From positions 1 through 64,000 of the forward strand of contig JABVXU010000204.1 in NCBI GenBank assembly GCA_013365365.1: a stretch of DNA of 64,000 nucleotides, given 5' to 3'. Source of the DNA: Cruorifilaria tuberocauda. Taxonomy: Eukaryota > Nematoda > Chromadorea > Rhabditida > Onchocercidae. A program made the position numbers and the translations under genes. A model generated the notes under the pieces. It did no database searches. It saw only the letters and a program-made list of their open reading frames with translations, and was not told the DNA's origin. Numbering within the stretch: position 1 is the first letter of the stretch; each line of letters begins with the position of its first letter. This document shows positions 38,732-55,163 of this stretch, in pieces.

Positions 38732-41056
38732 CCTTGTTGATTTTCCTAAAACTTTATTCATTAATAAAAGGAATTCGTTTCATAACATGGCACCAATAAA
38801 TGACAACATACAACAGTAATTTAAATCTTTCATAAAGCATTTCAAGAAAAAACGAGAAAATGCATTAATTCTGTTATAAAATTATACTGACTACTAATGA
38901 GGTATAAATCATCTATTATCTCATGTTGGCGCAAATAAATGATCTCTTGGAAAAAGTAACTAATATCGATCCCTTTCCACTATGCCATTATCCTAACATT
39001 CATCAAACTGCACTCATTTATCGAATTACCGATAATTAGAATCAGACTACCTATCCATTACTTTTATAACTATGCTAGCTTTCATTTCCACAATAATGTG
39101 CTACTAGAAATTAAGTGCTAGCAAAGTTAATGTAATATTCTAACGTTTCTGAGCCTAGCATGGCATGTAATCAGTCCAGATATTTGCAATCATGCATAAA
39201 GACCCGACCAAAACCATACTACAATCAAATCAGAACCCTCAATTATTTCAATCCCATCACAACCGCTTGCTAACAGCATTGTAACGCGGCCCTGGCTCAT
39301 AATGAAATAATACGTCCAAACGCACTCATGCAATCACGCTAGTTGTTGACGGCTCAAATATACATAAATTCGTCAGCTTGACCTTGACATAGCTCTTATG
39401 TTAAACGGAAATAGACTGCGTCTTGTTCAGTTTATTAGTTCCGAATAATCGTCATAGATAAAACAAGTGAACGAAAAAAATCGTTTCCAGAACTAATCGG
39501 CTGCTATATAACTTCAACACACCTCAACACCAGAAATCAGTTTTACAACAGTTGCGAGATTAAAATCATATTCATTGTTGCCGCGAGCAACAAAAGCTAC
39601 TTATATAGCAATCAAAATGAAAAATTAACCAAAACATACGCTTTATTGACCAGTTGAAAGAAATACAATAATATTGCGATGAATATAATTTAAAGGAAAA
39701 TATTCTGTTCATATTAAATTTTCATAAAAGCATTGCTAGAATTGTAATAATGGATATATAAAGATGTATTAAAGAGTAAATTAAAACTGAGAAATGCAAG
39801 AAAAAAAAACATGACTTATTATCCCATGCACATGCGTACCATATATATGTACATACATACATACATATATACAATACCAAAAGGAAAAGATACGAATATA
39901 TATCAAAAATGATCGAATTATAGCACAATATGAAACTATAAATGTAACTTCTCGATTTCCTTTGCAGCTGTCATTTTGAAAGCTGTCTCAAAACATGCCT
40001 ATGATTTAACGTTGCATTGTCAGTGGTGCAACAACACATCAAATCTATATCGGTCCCATTATAAGAGCACTCATCGTTAACCTAATCTGATCAGGACAGT
40101 AATTACTAGCTAAAGTGAACTTCATTCTATCACAGATATCTCATAGTTTTCAGAAAATCTACTGATAAAAACACAGGAAAAAACTGATATACAAAAAAGT
40201 GTTTTTCCATGATTCTTCGCAGTCCGAAAAACCTTCCAATCAGCGCTAAAAAAAATTCGTATAAATTCTAAATTAGTTGAAAAAATAGCAAAAATTATGG
40301 AATATCTTCACAGAAATGTTCCAAGTTTGGGTACAAAATCTCCTAGCTAGAAAGATAGTATAGATAGCAGAAAAAGTAGTGTGAAATATAAGGATCAAAA
40401 GAGAATAAAGATAAATTGACAACATTCCAAAAGCAAAAAAAAAACGGCGATAAAGGCACAATAAATGGCCTCAAATTTGATATTACAGATACTTTTAAGC
40501 ATACAACATTCACAAACAATGTTGTACATACATATAAGCACACCACCTAGATACATACATATGAATGTTCAGTAACCCTTATTATTACTACAATAATTTG
40601 CTAATGAATTTGAAATCTCAATGTTCATTCTAAAATTTCTTTGAACAAAGAAATAGAGACCAAATTTACTAAGCAATAAGGTATGAGAGACAACTATTGA
40701 AATACATTTCAAACGAAAATAATGTATTTTTGTTCAGCAAATAAGGCAAATGATCGAGGTAGCTTACTTAGCAGTGATAGTGTTCTATTTGTCTCTTACT
40801 TTAAATCTCACAGCGCCTTACTTGCAGAATACAAAACGTTCTGGAGCAATGTACTGCGCTGAAAACTAATAAATGAAAGATGAGAATTAATGGAAGCAAT
40901 TCACAGAATGGATAAAAGGAATCGATCACTGGGAGAAACTTAGCAGAATGTTATGTGCATAAGATATAAGAATTCTCCAAAACGAAATTTTCTCAGAAAT
41001 AACCGTTTCATTAATTTTAAATAATAAGTTAAAGTTATGAAGTGTCACCAATACAA
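38732..41056. other. Gap between GOLPH3 and eS10 genes
   Basis: No gene recognised in about 2.3 kb; it should contain the eS10 promoter. An (ACAT)n microsatellite lies at about 39846-39872. Minus frames at 39722-39928 and 40273-40546 are low-complexity and unlike known proteins. Confidence 0.55.
39846..39872. repeat. (ACAT)n microsatellite
   Basis: Run of ATAC/ACAT tetranucleotides in the eS10 upstream region. Confidence 0.8.
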
Positions 41057-44770
<3,714 letters not shown>

Positions 44771-46012
44771 TTCACACTTTCGCTGATTTTATAATTCAAA
44801 TCTAAAATTTGAAAAGAAAAACACTAATATGTTAACAATGGAACTACATTTCACGAGAAACAGAGATATGAGAAACATGTTTCTAATCGACGAATCAATC
44901 ACGGAACTTTTCCTTTTTCTAATCCCATCAATCGTTACTATTATTATTGTTGTATGATGAATTAAAAAACTTTCTTTTTCTCTTCCAAAAGAGTAGAATA
45001 TGATAATGTAAAAAGAATTATTTAACTTAATTATAATAACGAGTAACATTTAGTAACATTTAACAACGAGCTACATATATGACTGGATCAATAAATCATT
45101 TCTCTCTCTTTCTATTCTCTTCCACTTATTAATTAAAGACACAGGAAAACAATAAGCTGATTCAATACAATTTCATATCTCATTTTAAGCCATGCAAGCA
45201 TGATTAAATTATTCTACATTATAAATCCATAAAAGGATTAGATATAATTATGTTCAAAAGAATATAAATTAAGCTATAAAGTTAACAATCGTACTAGGAG
45301 AGGAAAAGAAAATTACCAGTCTATGATCTTAATTCTATAATTCTAACCGTTAACATACTGCTCGATATTTTCGCTGCCTTACTTTAAAATATGAAAAAAG
45401 AACGGAAAAAGAATTAAACGTTACAAAATATTATTAATGATAACTTCCTGTCAGTCTTACTTTTTAATAAAATCTGTTATCAACCCTAATTTCACGCATT
45501 TTGCCACATTTACCGCCTCTTATCAGATCTATCTGGGACAAGTCCGCCAGTCCCTTCTGTCACACATCTCTCTCTTTCCCTCTCCCATCCCTCTTTCTTC
45601 ATCATACATATTCAAAATTTCGTTGTAAGAGAATTTAAAGAGTTTACAACTTATGGTCATCCACCATCCATAGCATTCGTTAATTCTATCCGTCTAGCAA
45701 TTCGTCTTGATCTCTGGTAATTATCGGGTGCGGGATGTTTTTAGAATATTTAATTACTGATAATAGCGTTATAGAACTACTGATAACAGTGCTATAAATA
45801 TAAAATGATTTAGAGATATGTTAAACCTCAAATATTTCGAAGCTGCATTAAATTTAGAATGATTCGGAATGGTACTAAATTTGATATATATAATAAATTA
45901 AGTTAAACATTACTTTTCTTCTGCATATGCAAATTCAGCTTGTGAAATTTTCGATAATTATTTTCTTTTTTTTTTGGATATGTTTGGTGGATAAAAGAAG
46001 AAAAACGGAAGT
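44771..46012. other. Divergent promoter region of GOLPH3 and ARFRP1
   Basis: No gene recognised. The 1.24 kb between two divergently transcribed genes must hold both promoters. Pyrimidine-rich tracts lie at about 45100-45125 and 45565-45602. The candidate GOLPH3 leader acceptor is at 44783-44784. The plus frame at 45437-45628 is a chance frame over the pyrimidine tract. Confidence 0.5.
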
Positions 46013-47570
46013 ATGTATACGCTTGGAGTTGGTATATGGCAACGTTTGACGCGAAAGAGTAATTATTACATTGTCATCGTTGGCTTGGATAATTCCGGAA
46101 AAACGGTAAATACTTGTAAAATTTTGAATGATGGTAAAGATTTTTATTAATTTTTAGAATATTGGTTTGAATTATTTCAAAATTTACAAAATTCTGCTAG
46201 TATGTGAAGTAGGTGAAACCTTCGGTAAGCTTATAAATGATATTTGCATATTTTGGAAATCTCAGTTCAATTGATGCTATGAAATTGTATAGTTTTCTGT
46301 GGTTACTCGTAATTTTTTTTTCAAAAAAAGTTTCTTCTTTCCAAGCTGATAACTTGCTAAGAGTAGATGAAATCATCTTTACTTTCTATTTGTCATTTCG
46401 GTATTCTACTTTTCTCTATTTTAATTCTTGGCATTAGAACAAAAAGATTTGTTATTAATGAGGAATATTCGTTGAGGAACTCAGCAAAATATTCTGGAGT
46501 TCCTTGCAATCGAACAGATATAAATTATTTACAGACTTTTTTGGAACAAATCAAGTCGAGATTTATCAGGAATTATCAGATGTTAAATCCACTGAAGATT
46601 ACAAGCACTGTTGGTCTAAACGGTAAGTCGATTGGGAAATGTTTAAATGGAAAAGATGAGGATATTCGCGTTACTTTGTTTCCCATCGATTTTATTTTAT
46701 ACATTCGCATCGGTTCACTTATCTGAGCAAGGCAGGATCTATTATTATTAGGCATTTTATTCAGTTCTTTTCCTGTTGTCATTACATCGTATTCTTATTC
46801 ATCTGTCTATAGTCTTACTTACTAATTACTAATTGTTAGTAATTGCTTACTAATTGCTAAATCGTAAGTAAAATTGACTTTGCATTAGTTTATTCTTGTG
46901 CTTTTCGGAACGAAGAAATCTTTGTGTCATACATTTCGGTGATTGGAAATATGATGTTGAGCGAAGAAATCATAAACTATATCCTATAAAATATTCTTTT
47001 CTTTTATCAGCGTCGCAAGACTTTTTAAGGCATTCTGATTGTTGCAGTTGGAACAATTGTGGTGGGCTCACTTCGACTCAGTTTTTGGGATCTTGGAGGG
47101 CAGGAAGAATTGCAGTCTCTTTGGCATAAATATTTCGATGATTCTCAGGCACTCATATTTGTGGTTGATTCATGTGATCCTGATCGATTTCCGGAAGTAG
47201 GTGAAGCCTTCAGTAAGTTTATAAATTATATTCACATCTTTGAAGATCTCATTTGTTCTTTCTAACTAACGAAGTAGTATAGATAGTGAATTATAAATCT
47301 TTTTTATTCCATGCAAATTTTAAAATTACAGAATTGGTGATGAATAATGAAGCTGTTCAGAAAATGCCAGTTTTGGTAGCTTGCAATAAAAGTGACATAG
47401 AAGAATGCACCGGAACAGAAATAATTAGGATCCTAACAACGGATGATAGACATATGGGTGACCTGGCTCTCATCCCGATATCAGCATTACAAGGTCTCAA
47501 TATTGAGCGTTGTATGCGTTGGCTTTGTACAGTGCTAACACGGAATCACTCTTCAACTGATCTCATTTGA
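46013..47570 (+). CDS. ARFRP1: ARF-related protein 1 (ARFRP1), small GTPase
   Basis: Trans-Golgi GTPase of the ARF family (yeast Arl3p) that recruits ARL1 and golgins. Exons 46013-46105, 46535-46622, 47048-47212 and 47332-47570 give 194 aa, against 201 in human. Nucleotide-binding motifs are all present: P-loop GLDNSGKT (residues 24-31), switch 1 region with ITSTVGLN, WDLGGQEELQSLW, and NKSD for guanine. The protein starts MYT instead of the Met-Gly needed for myristoylation, as ARFRP1 does, and WDLGGQEELQSLW is typical of this member. Intron 1 contains a diverged copy of the exon 3 donor junction. The ATG at 46013 is fixed by the family's MYTL start. Confidence 0.95.
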
Positions 47571-48432
47571 TGAAATTCTTTTTGTATATTCTTTAGTCCA
47601 GACGTTTTTAAGTTTGTTGGTTTTTTAAAAATCTTGACGTTCTTGGGTGGAAATTTGTCCTTGTTTTGTCTTTGTAACCAACTAAAACATCCAGGATGTG
47701 ATGTGTGACATTCAGATGTTCGGGTGACTTCAGGTTGAATTTACTTTATTTTTACTCAGTTTGTTTTTTTCGATAACCTATTTTATTGATGCCATGAAAA
47801 TAATGTTTATACATAAGAATTAACCGTGCACCCCACATTCCGCAGAATCCGTGAAATGATCATTCACTATTCAAAATCCTAATGGTTAGAGATTATTCAT
47901 CTGTTTACATCACTGCATCGATATGCATTGATAGTAAATAATCGCATAAATGAAAATGAATTTATTGATAGCAGCACGCAATAAAAGGGCGGATCAAATA
48001 AAATGAATAAGCAATAAACTAAACATCTTTGATTGTTGAAGCTCTCAGTTGAAGTATGACAAAAGCATCGATATGAAACGTAAGTGCCGAGCAAGGTATC
48101 CTTCCAATTCACCCAACAATTGAATGGTTCGTAAGATTGTCGAAAGCTGAGAATGCAGCATAACAAAAATACGCTTCAAATCGACCGTAACAGTGAACCA
48201 AAAGCACACAAAATCATAACTACTAACAAGAAAAGGAACACATTTAAAACAGAATACATCAAAATAACTTCCAATTTAATTTCAGCGTAGAACTTAAATT
48301 TGAGAAAATGCAAAATCTTCTAAAAGATTTCATCAAAATTAAAACTCATGTTTTCCTGGCAACACTATTTCCATAATTTCCTACAGCAAATAAAAAATGA
48401 GGACGGATGAACACAAGTTACAACACAAAAAG
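47571..48432. other. 3' flanks of convergent ARFRP1 and Nudix genes
   Basis: No gene recognised in 862 bases. The minus frame at 47897-48166 has no family resemblance. Confidence 0.5.
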
Positions 48433-49264
48433 TTAATTTGAGCTCATCCTGCAAATGTGTTCAATAATACATGTTTGCGAATGCTTCACCCGTCGCAGCG
48501 CTTCTTCTAGGCTTACCCATTCCCGCTGCCGGCCAAAACAGCCATCTTCCCATTCCTTCAATTCTTCCTTAACTGTTAAAAGAAACACCACTGTGCGATG
48601 CCGTCTTTCTTCATCCTAAAATTTAAAAGTCATATCTGCAAGATTGCATCAACGTAACCACAAATAAAAGATTAAATGAAATGCCCTAACATGCTGCAAT
48701 GTTTCACACCAAAATAAATGTGTAGAATAAAAAGCCAAATGGACTTCGCTCTATCTAACTATGACGAAAACTGACCTCAAAGTTGATAAAGTATGTGGAA
48801 AAAGAACTTACTTTATTTATCCATCTACTTTGATTCGTCAATTTCATCTACTACGTTTATGCCTCTTTATTTGCCTTATGAATAAGAAATTAAAATTTGA
48901 AAAATGCATATATTAGTTAAAGAAATTTAGAGGTTCTCTGTTGAAGTTAAAATGTTGTTTGGAAATCCAAAATTCTAATTAATAAGAACTTCAAATTAAG
49001 AAAACTACTAACCTTAAACTCTCCCACACGTGCCAATATTTCTCCTTTAACACCAGCCTCTTCAAAAACTTCACGTAAAGCAGCATCCGATTCATTTTCA
49101 TTCCTCTCAATGCCACCGCCCGGAATGATCCACCGACCATCGTCTTTGCCACCAGTAACTAACAAAATTTCCCGACTGCTACCCTCACCTCGCGTGCATA
49201 TACCAGCAGCTCGCAGACGAAATCCCTCAGCGTCTCGCACTCTCTCTCCATTATTTTTCCGCAT
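48433..49264 (-). CDS. Diphosphoinositol polyphosphate phosphohydrolase (Nudix)
   Basis: Removes beta-phosphates from inositol pyrophosphates, and usually also cleaves diadenosine polyphosphates (NUDT3/NUDT4 family). Two exons on minus, 49264-49013 and 48615-48433, give 144 aa. A full Nudix box is present at about residues 50-72: GGGIERNENESDAAL then REVFEEAGV. It fits G-x5-E-x7-REUxEExGU, so the metal-binding glutamates are kept. RWIIPGGG, RRHRTVVF and KEWEDG..GRQREWVSLEEA match the DIPP group. The ATG at 49264 gives the same distance to the core as human NUDT3. The open frame continues upstream to an acceptor at 49315-49316, so a further N-terminal exon is possible but none was found. Confidence 0.88.
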
Positions 49265-49929
49265 TAGCCAAAACAACCGATTGGGTGTTATAGTAAAATC
49301 ATCGCTACCGAATACTAGAAATTAAATAAATTTTATTAGTGAAAATGTTTTAAATTCAATCTTAAATTACAGTTTCATTATGTCAATTCTGAAGTAAGCT
49401 GAACTTCTATTTCCTCCTCTATTTTATAACAAAATCGGATATCTCTAATTTATAAAGCGAAATGCAGTGGAATAAATGTAGAATAAACTGAATTAAAAAA
49501 TAAACGGCTTAAAAAATTATCAAAACTTCTATTCCTTATCAGGAATTTATTTCCTCTTTCCTCCAAACTACTTTTGCGTTACTTCATCTCATTTTAAATA
49601 AAATTCAAAAAATGAAACGCTAAGCGATTTTTTTTGCTAGTCTCGATTAATTTTTAAATAGCCAGAAAATTCTACAAAAAAAAGATCAAACGTTAAGTTA
49701 CTATAATCGAAGTTACAAAAGCCACTCTAATCTAAAACTGAAGTACCATTTAAAAAGAAAAACTTTCGGAAAAGTCTTCGAGAATAATCATTTACAGAAT
49801 ATTCAATCTAATTATACCTAACAAATACCTAGGAAAATTCTTTAAGAATATTATATATGCCATAAACTATTCTTCATTTTAATCATAAATGAGAAAATTT
49901 AATAAAGAACAAAATTTCTGAGTAATTCG

Positions 49930-50120
49930 AGTAGTTTTAAGTAGTTATCTATCTCGAATAGTTTCAGATAAAGTTCATCAACTGTTAGAACTATCTATCG
50001 AGTAGTTCATCTATCTCGAGTAATTTTAGATAAATTCGTGTACTACTAGAACTATCTATCGAGTAATTCATCTATCCCGAGTAGTTCTAGATAAAGTTCA
50101 TAAACTGCTAAAACTACCTA
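49930..50120. repeat. Three-unit 61-bp repeat
   Basis: GAACTATCTATCGAGTAGTT at 49988 recurs with one change at 50049; a partial, more diverged unit precedes it from about 49930. Each unit also carries TCTATCTCGAGTA and TAGATAAA. Confidence 0.85.
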
Positions 50121-51197
50121 TCAATCTAATCAATTAACTCATCCAACACCTCCTAATCAATCTATCTTTGCTATACTGAAAACGATCACAATCCCATTTT
50201 ACACAGCCCTAAAGTAAGGCCTCTATGAAAATAATACCGTAATTATCGTAATTGGATGTTGAAATTACTGTTGTCGAAAGATTTGCTCCTTTGCATGCCA
50301 TTGTATAGATTGATTGTAGAAATAATCAAGAGTATTTTGAGATCGATAAGATAATTTGTTACGGTTATTCGCCTTCCTATATATGATATAATACAGAAAT
50401 TGAATAGAATAGAAACTAGGCAAATGAATAAATTTCCTTCTAGACTAAATGAAATAATGCATCTATTCCATATTCTGCAAGATTTACGAAAGAAACTGAA
50501 CACACTAAATTCGATCTGATTAGTAGGATGGACTCCTCCATTGATTCGGCGGTTAATTTATTTTGGACCAATAGCAGAACGATAAGAAAAAAAAGAGCAT
50601 AAGCATTCTCCTATGAATCAATTATTGATTTTATTAGGTCATAAATATCCCTAGCGAGATTAATAAAAATCCTTAATGACTCTTGACCCCATTAGTCATT
50701 TGGTATATGACTCCTAATGAGATAGAATCACATCATTGTCATCGGTAAACCTTTACTCTAGATCACTTTCCCTAAGTAGATGTTTTAATGGATGGATATC
50801 TTTTACCTGTAAATTAATCATATATGGAAGATAATTACGCACTTGTCGTCTTCACAGATAATATTGCTCTGTTAATGAATGATATATTTCAAGGGTTTTT
50901 TTTTTTTGGAATATTTAAATTTGTGTATTTTTTTTTCGAAAAACATTCTTATCAATTGCTTTTAAGCCATTGTTTTCTATGATTTTAGTGCTTTCATATT
51001 CATTTAATTTAGCTTTCCAATTAAATTCAAATTCAAAAATGAAAATCTCTCCGGGAAATTTCAAATTTTTGGAAAATGATGAAAAATAGCTTTAATGATT
51101 TATCAATCCTTACAAAAGCTCAGTCTTTCCCTACATGTTTAATTTCTTCTTGACAATCATCTGTCGTGAATTAATTTGCGAAAAATTTCTTGGATTT

Positions 51198-51203
51198 TTT
51201 ATT
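51198..51203 (-). terminator. Candidate CDKAL1 polyadenylation signal
   Basis: AATAAA on the minus strand about 40 bases after the CDKAL1 stop codon. Confidence 0.5.
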
Positions 51204-51242
51204 TAAATTAAATTTCAAATAAGGATATACAACTAAACAATA

Positions 51243-54200
51243 CTACAACAACAGCAACCAAAAAATGAAAATTGAGACAATCGTACTAAAGGCAGTTATC
51301 CAGTAATTGTGTGTTAGAATTGAGATATCAATCATTGAATCACTACCTAACCATGCACTAATATTACCCGTTACCAATACAGCTTTCATATAAAATTTAG
51401 AGACTTCTACGATACGTACTTCAACCCATTTACCCAAAAGACATTTTTTCGCATGTATGAGAAAATGTTCGTAGCATTTGTTATGGCCTACATAATGCTG
51501 TTGATCAGTTGCTAATTCACAAACGAGAACACGATGCCTTTCACCGATTCGTTCTTTGTTATATCTTGAATAAGAACGGAAAAGTGCTGACATTTCTGCA
51601 GTTCGACGACGAGCCTAAGAAAAATAATTCGTTTTAGAATTATAACTAATTTAAGTAGTCAAACTTTCACGGATTAATTAATATTAGTAGCAATTTTAAT
51701 GCAATCTGTTTACATTATTTCTCACTTAAATAGAATGATTTGGAAATAAGTTAAGATTTATTTAAGTGGAAGCTTTGTCAATAAAAAAGTATTGAAAATC
51801 CCATAAGGCAGTCACAACTTTAATTTTGACATCTAAATTTAAAATACAGGAGTTTTGAAAAATGAGTGCATTTTCACTCAAGATATTAAAATCATCCATA
51901 ACTAATATATAGCATTAGATAGACTTTCAGAAAGTATTCCATCAGCCATTTATTGATTCAACCTTTTTTTTTGGTTTCAATAACTTACGTGGTTTTATTT
52001 AGTTAACCCAAATCGGTATCTTTTTAGTTTATTTAATACACTTTTGAATTTCCTCACCGTTACCTATTTCATCCTGCTAAGAATTCCCGACGCGGAAAAA
52101 AAATTTTTAATATTTACCAAATTTGGTAAATTCTCAAAAATTATAAAGCATACTTCGATGGTATCGATTTTCTTTAGATTTGCTGCTGGGGTTCCAATTC
52201 TTGAATAAAACTGATTAATGAACAATGAAGGGAAACGATATTTCCGTACTAAAGCCATACTTTCTTCGAAATCACTCTTTGTTTCGGTTGGATAGGCACA
52301 AATGAAATCTGTCGCTATGTAGATATTGGGAACACTGAAAAATGCTTCTTTCCCACAGTGAAGTAGATTTGAATACCTTTTTAATCCAATTGTAAACAAA
52401 GACTTTCTCATGAACACATTCAAATTCTACCAACAATGAATTTTATTTAATTTTAGATAATTTTTTGAAATATTTCTCATTATGATATATCTAAAATGAC
52501 ACAAAGAAATTAATAAAGAAAATAATATATCTAAATAAATATATATATAAACGGTTAACATGTTATAAAAAACGTCTCCTTCTCCAGAATTTGAAATCAT
52601 AAGTGTCTAGAATCCACTAACTTCTGCATCATATAATCAACAACTCGGCAGAAATCAGCACAGGTGTATTCACGTTTCATATCTGATAACACAGCATCGC
52701 TTGCCGACTGAACAGGTATATGAAGAAAGGAGTAAACTCTTGGGTGATTTAAAATTTCCGATATTTCCTAAAATTCACAGCGGATTAACTATCGTTAAAA
52801 CTCAAAGCAAAATAATTGAATTTTGAAGTTAAAATTTACCGCAATTTTTCATTCGTTCTGCAATCAAAAGATCAAAAAATTAACCTCAAGAAAATCAAGT
52901 ATATAAGGCGGATTTGTCATTCCTAATCGTAACATACATCCCTCAGGAATGATTTCTACCAGAGCATTCAGTAGATCTGGTAAAACCTAAAAAAGAATAT
53001 ATTTTTTTAAAAAGACACAGCAATGATACATTTCCTTTTTTATTGTATAAAAAACGAAAGAGAATTTTCTGAAAAAGGTGAAGGAATTTTAATTTTTTAC
53101 TTTTTATCGTCCTATGTTTTCTTTCCATCTTTCATTAGAATTACGTCAGTTATAAAATTTTGAACAGTAATGAATATGATGAGTAAAGGAGTGTATAAAA
53201 CTTCAGAAAAAAAAGAATATGTCGCTTTCACAACTTTGTTCAGATGATAATTAATCCAAAATCAATGTTAAATAATTAATACCAGTATAAAAGAGAAAAG
53301 CAAGAGATAGAGATATTTCTCAAGAAAACATGATTCGCATCTTTAGCAAAAGTCATTTGAAATTCGTTAAACCAAATGGAACAGAAACATTGTGAGAATA
53401 ATTCGCCTCTTCCATTACTTCAATGAAAACACGGTAACTTAACTATGAAGGATTATTATGAAAAATAAAAAACGTGGGAAAAACAGACCATATCGATATC
53501 ACGACCCCAAGCTCCCAGATCTTCGGATGTTAGCCAAAGTTCCTTGCAACCATCAGAAAATGCATTTTGCGCTCGTTCTAGTAAACTATCGAGCGGAAAG
53601 CTGACCAGATTTCCACGAGCAGATTTTGTTTTACAATATGTGCAATGATTCAAACAACCACTACTGATTGCAAGAATCTGTAAATATGATTCAATCTTAT
53701 GTAGCAAATATTGTCTCATTCGTAATCTTGTTTGAGAAAAAGCAAATGATAGACCTAATTTTATGAATTATTCAATAAAGTGTTATAATTCTTTAACATT
53801 GCTCTCTTATACGTATATTTCATATTTCATAGAGATATGAGACTAATTTATAGATTTAAAAGTTCAGACGAGCTAAAATTAATAAAATTAAAAATTTTTC
53901 CTAACATTTTATTTAAGATAAACATTTCTAAAGCTCCATTTGCTTAGATTATGTTCACTAACTTCTATAAATTTATTTTTTCGTATTTTCGGAAGTAATA
54001 TATTCGAATTTGATTTTCTTTGAGACAAAAATCGAACACAATTTCCTTTTAGTGTTTCTTCCACTGCTTGAATTACACATTCAATTTGTTTAACTCCAAC
54101 TATTGAGATTCCTTCCAAAAATCGCAAATTTGGTTCAGCCTTAAAAATAGTTCTTTAAATTGCCCTCTTATATGCACATTTCATATTTCATATAGATATA

Positions 54201-55163
54201 GATGAAGAATAAAACTAAGACTAATTTGCAAAAGATTTAAAAGTTCAGAAGAAGTAGACAATATAGGATATAAACAGTGGATAACAATTATAACGTTTTT
54301 TTTTTTGGAATATTGTGTTGTTTCCAATGAAACTTAGGGGAAATTTCAAAAAATAGTTATCTCGATCATGTACAAACAAAATTTTCATTTTAATATTTTG
54401 CTAATTATTACCTGAGATACGCAACCTGCTACAATGATAAATTTATTCAATTTTCGAGCTTCTTTAACTGTATTTTCCAGTTGTGTTTCAGATGGTGTCT
54501 TTACAGTGCAACTATTTAATATCCACAGAGATGCATCTTCCTAAAAATATCGTAAAAATTTACACAATGAGTTTAATTCAAAAATTTTTAATCATGAAAT
54601 TAATTGACGAAATAAAGTAATGATAACAATTAACCTTTTTGTTGGTTAGCTGATGACCAGCTGCTGATAGTAAACCAGCCATCTGCTCGGAATCGCTTGT
54701 ATTATGTGTACAACCCCATGTTCTTATATAAATTTTTTGTGTTCCTGAAAAATTTTTTCACCAAATATGGTATAAAAAGATTTAGTGAAATGAAAATCTC
54801 ATCACCTATATAACATGTAAACTTACATCTAGATTGAAAAGAATCTTTAGTAAATGCAAGAAAGTTATTTACTGACAAGTATCAGTTTTTTTAAGTGTTA
54901 TTCAAATTTAATATAAAATTTTACCTCATTTATTATCTTTACGATTAATGCACTAAATACGTGAACAATAATAATAGCATGAATTCATAAAATACGTAAG
55001 TTGAATAAAAATTAAAATATCAATAAATGTACGTACCAGGAACAAAACTATCACCATGGAATAATTCACCATCACTCTTTAGGCGTTTCCTAATAATCAC
55101 ATGATTTCGCTCCAAATTAGTAATCGAATTAGTAACACGAATAACATCTTCTATATCTTCCAT
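51243..55163 (-). CDS. CDKAL1: CDKAL1, tRNA threonylcarbamoyladenosine methylthiotransferase
   Basis: Radical-SAM enzyme that adds a methylthio group to t6A37 of tRNA-Lys(UUU), acting at the ER surface. Exons on minus: 55163-55037, 54744-54635, 54540-54412, 54139-53963, 53677-53489, 52986-52885, 52767-52622, 52334-52154, 51614-51243; 510 aa against 579 in human. The N-terminal cluster cysteines are in [16 protein letters not shown] and VAGCVSQ. The radical-SAM triad is CLNHCTYC near residue 189. Further blocks are [36 protein letters not shown], and [23 protein letters not shown] domain with [12 protein letters not shown] and a C-terminal hydrophobic helix (about 492-510) form the tail anchor. 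The start was chosen for the MEDIED.. similarity to DDIEDI in human. Exon 4 is flanked by diverged direct repeats. Confidence 0.95.
53788..53868. repeat. Direct repeat flanking CDKAL1 exon 4, copy A
   Basis: Shares CTCTTATA, CATTTCATATTTCATA and AGATTTAAAAGTTCAGA with copy B at about 54149-54249. Copy A lacks an 18-base insertion found in B. Confidence 0.85.
54149..54249. repeat. Direct repeat flanking CDKAL1 exon 4, copy B
   Basis: Diverged partner of 53788-53868, in the same orientation. The two copies bracket exon 4 (53963-54139) and lie in the neighbouring introns. Confidence 0.85.

Larger units (their letters stand above)
49317..51242. other. Gap between CDKAL1 and Nudix genes
   Basis: No gene recognised in 1.9 kb. 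It contains a 61-base repeat at about 49930-50120 and a candidate CDKAL1 AATAAA at 51198-51203. Confidence 0.5.

Noticed and set aside
46367..46726. Plus-strand 119-residue frame
   Set aside because: It runs through ARFRP1 intron 1, exon 2 and intron 2. Only the exon 2 part (TFLEQIKSRF..) is family-like.
50270..50310. Possible upstream exon of the Nudix gene with ATG and donor
   Set aside because: It ends in phase 0, but the frame at the acceptor 49315-49316 would need phase 1. The family start is satisfied by the ATG at 49264.
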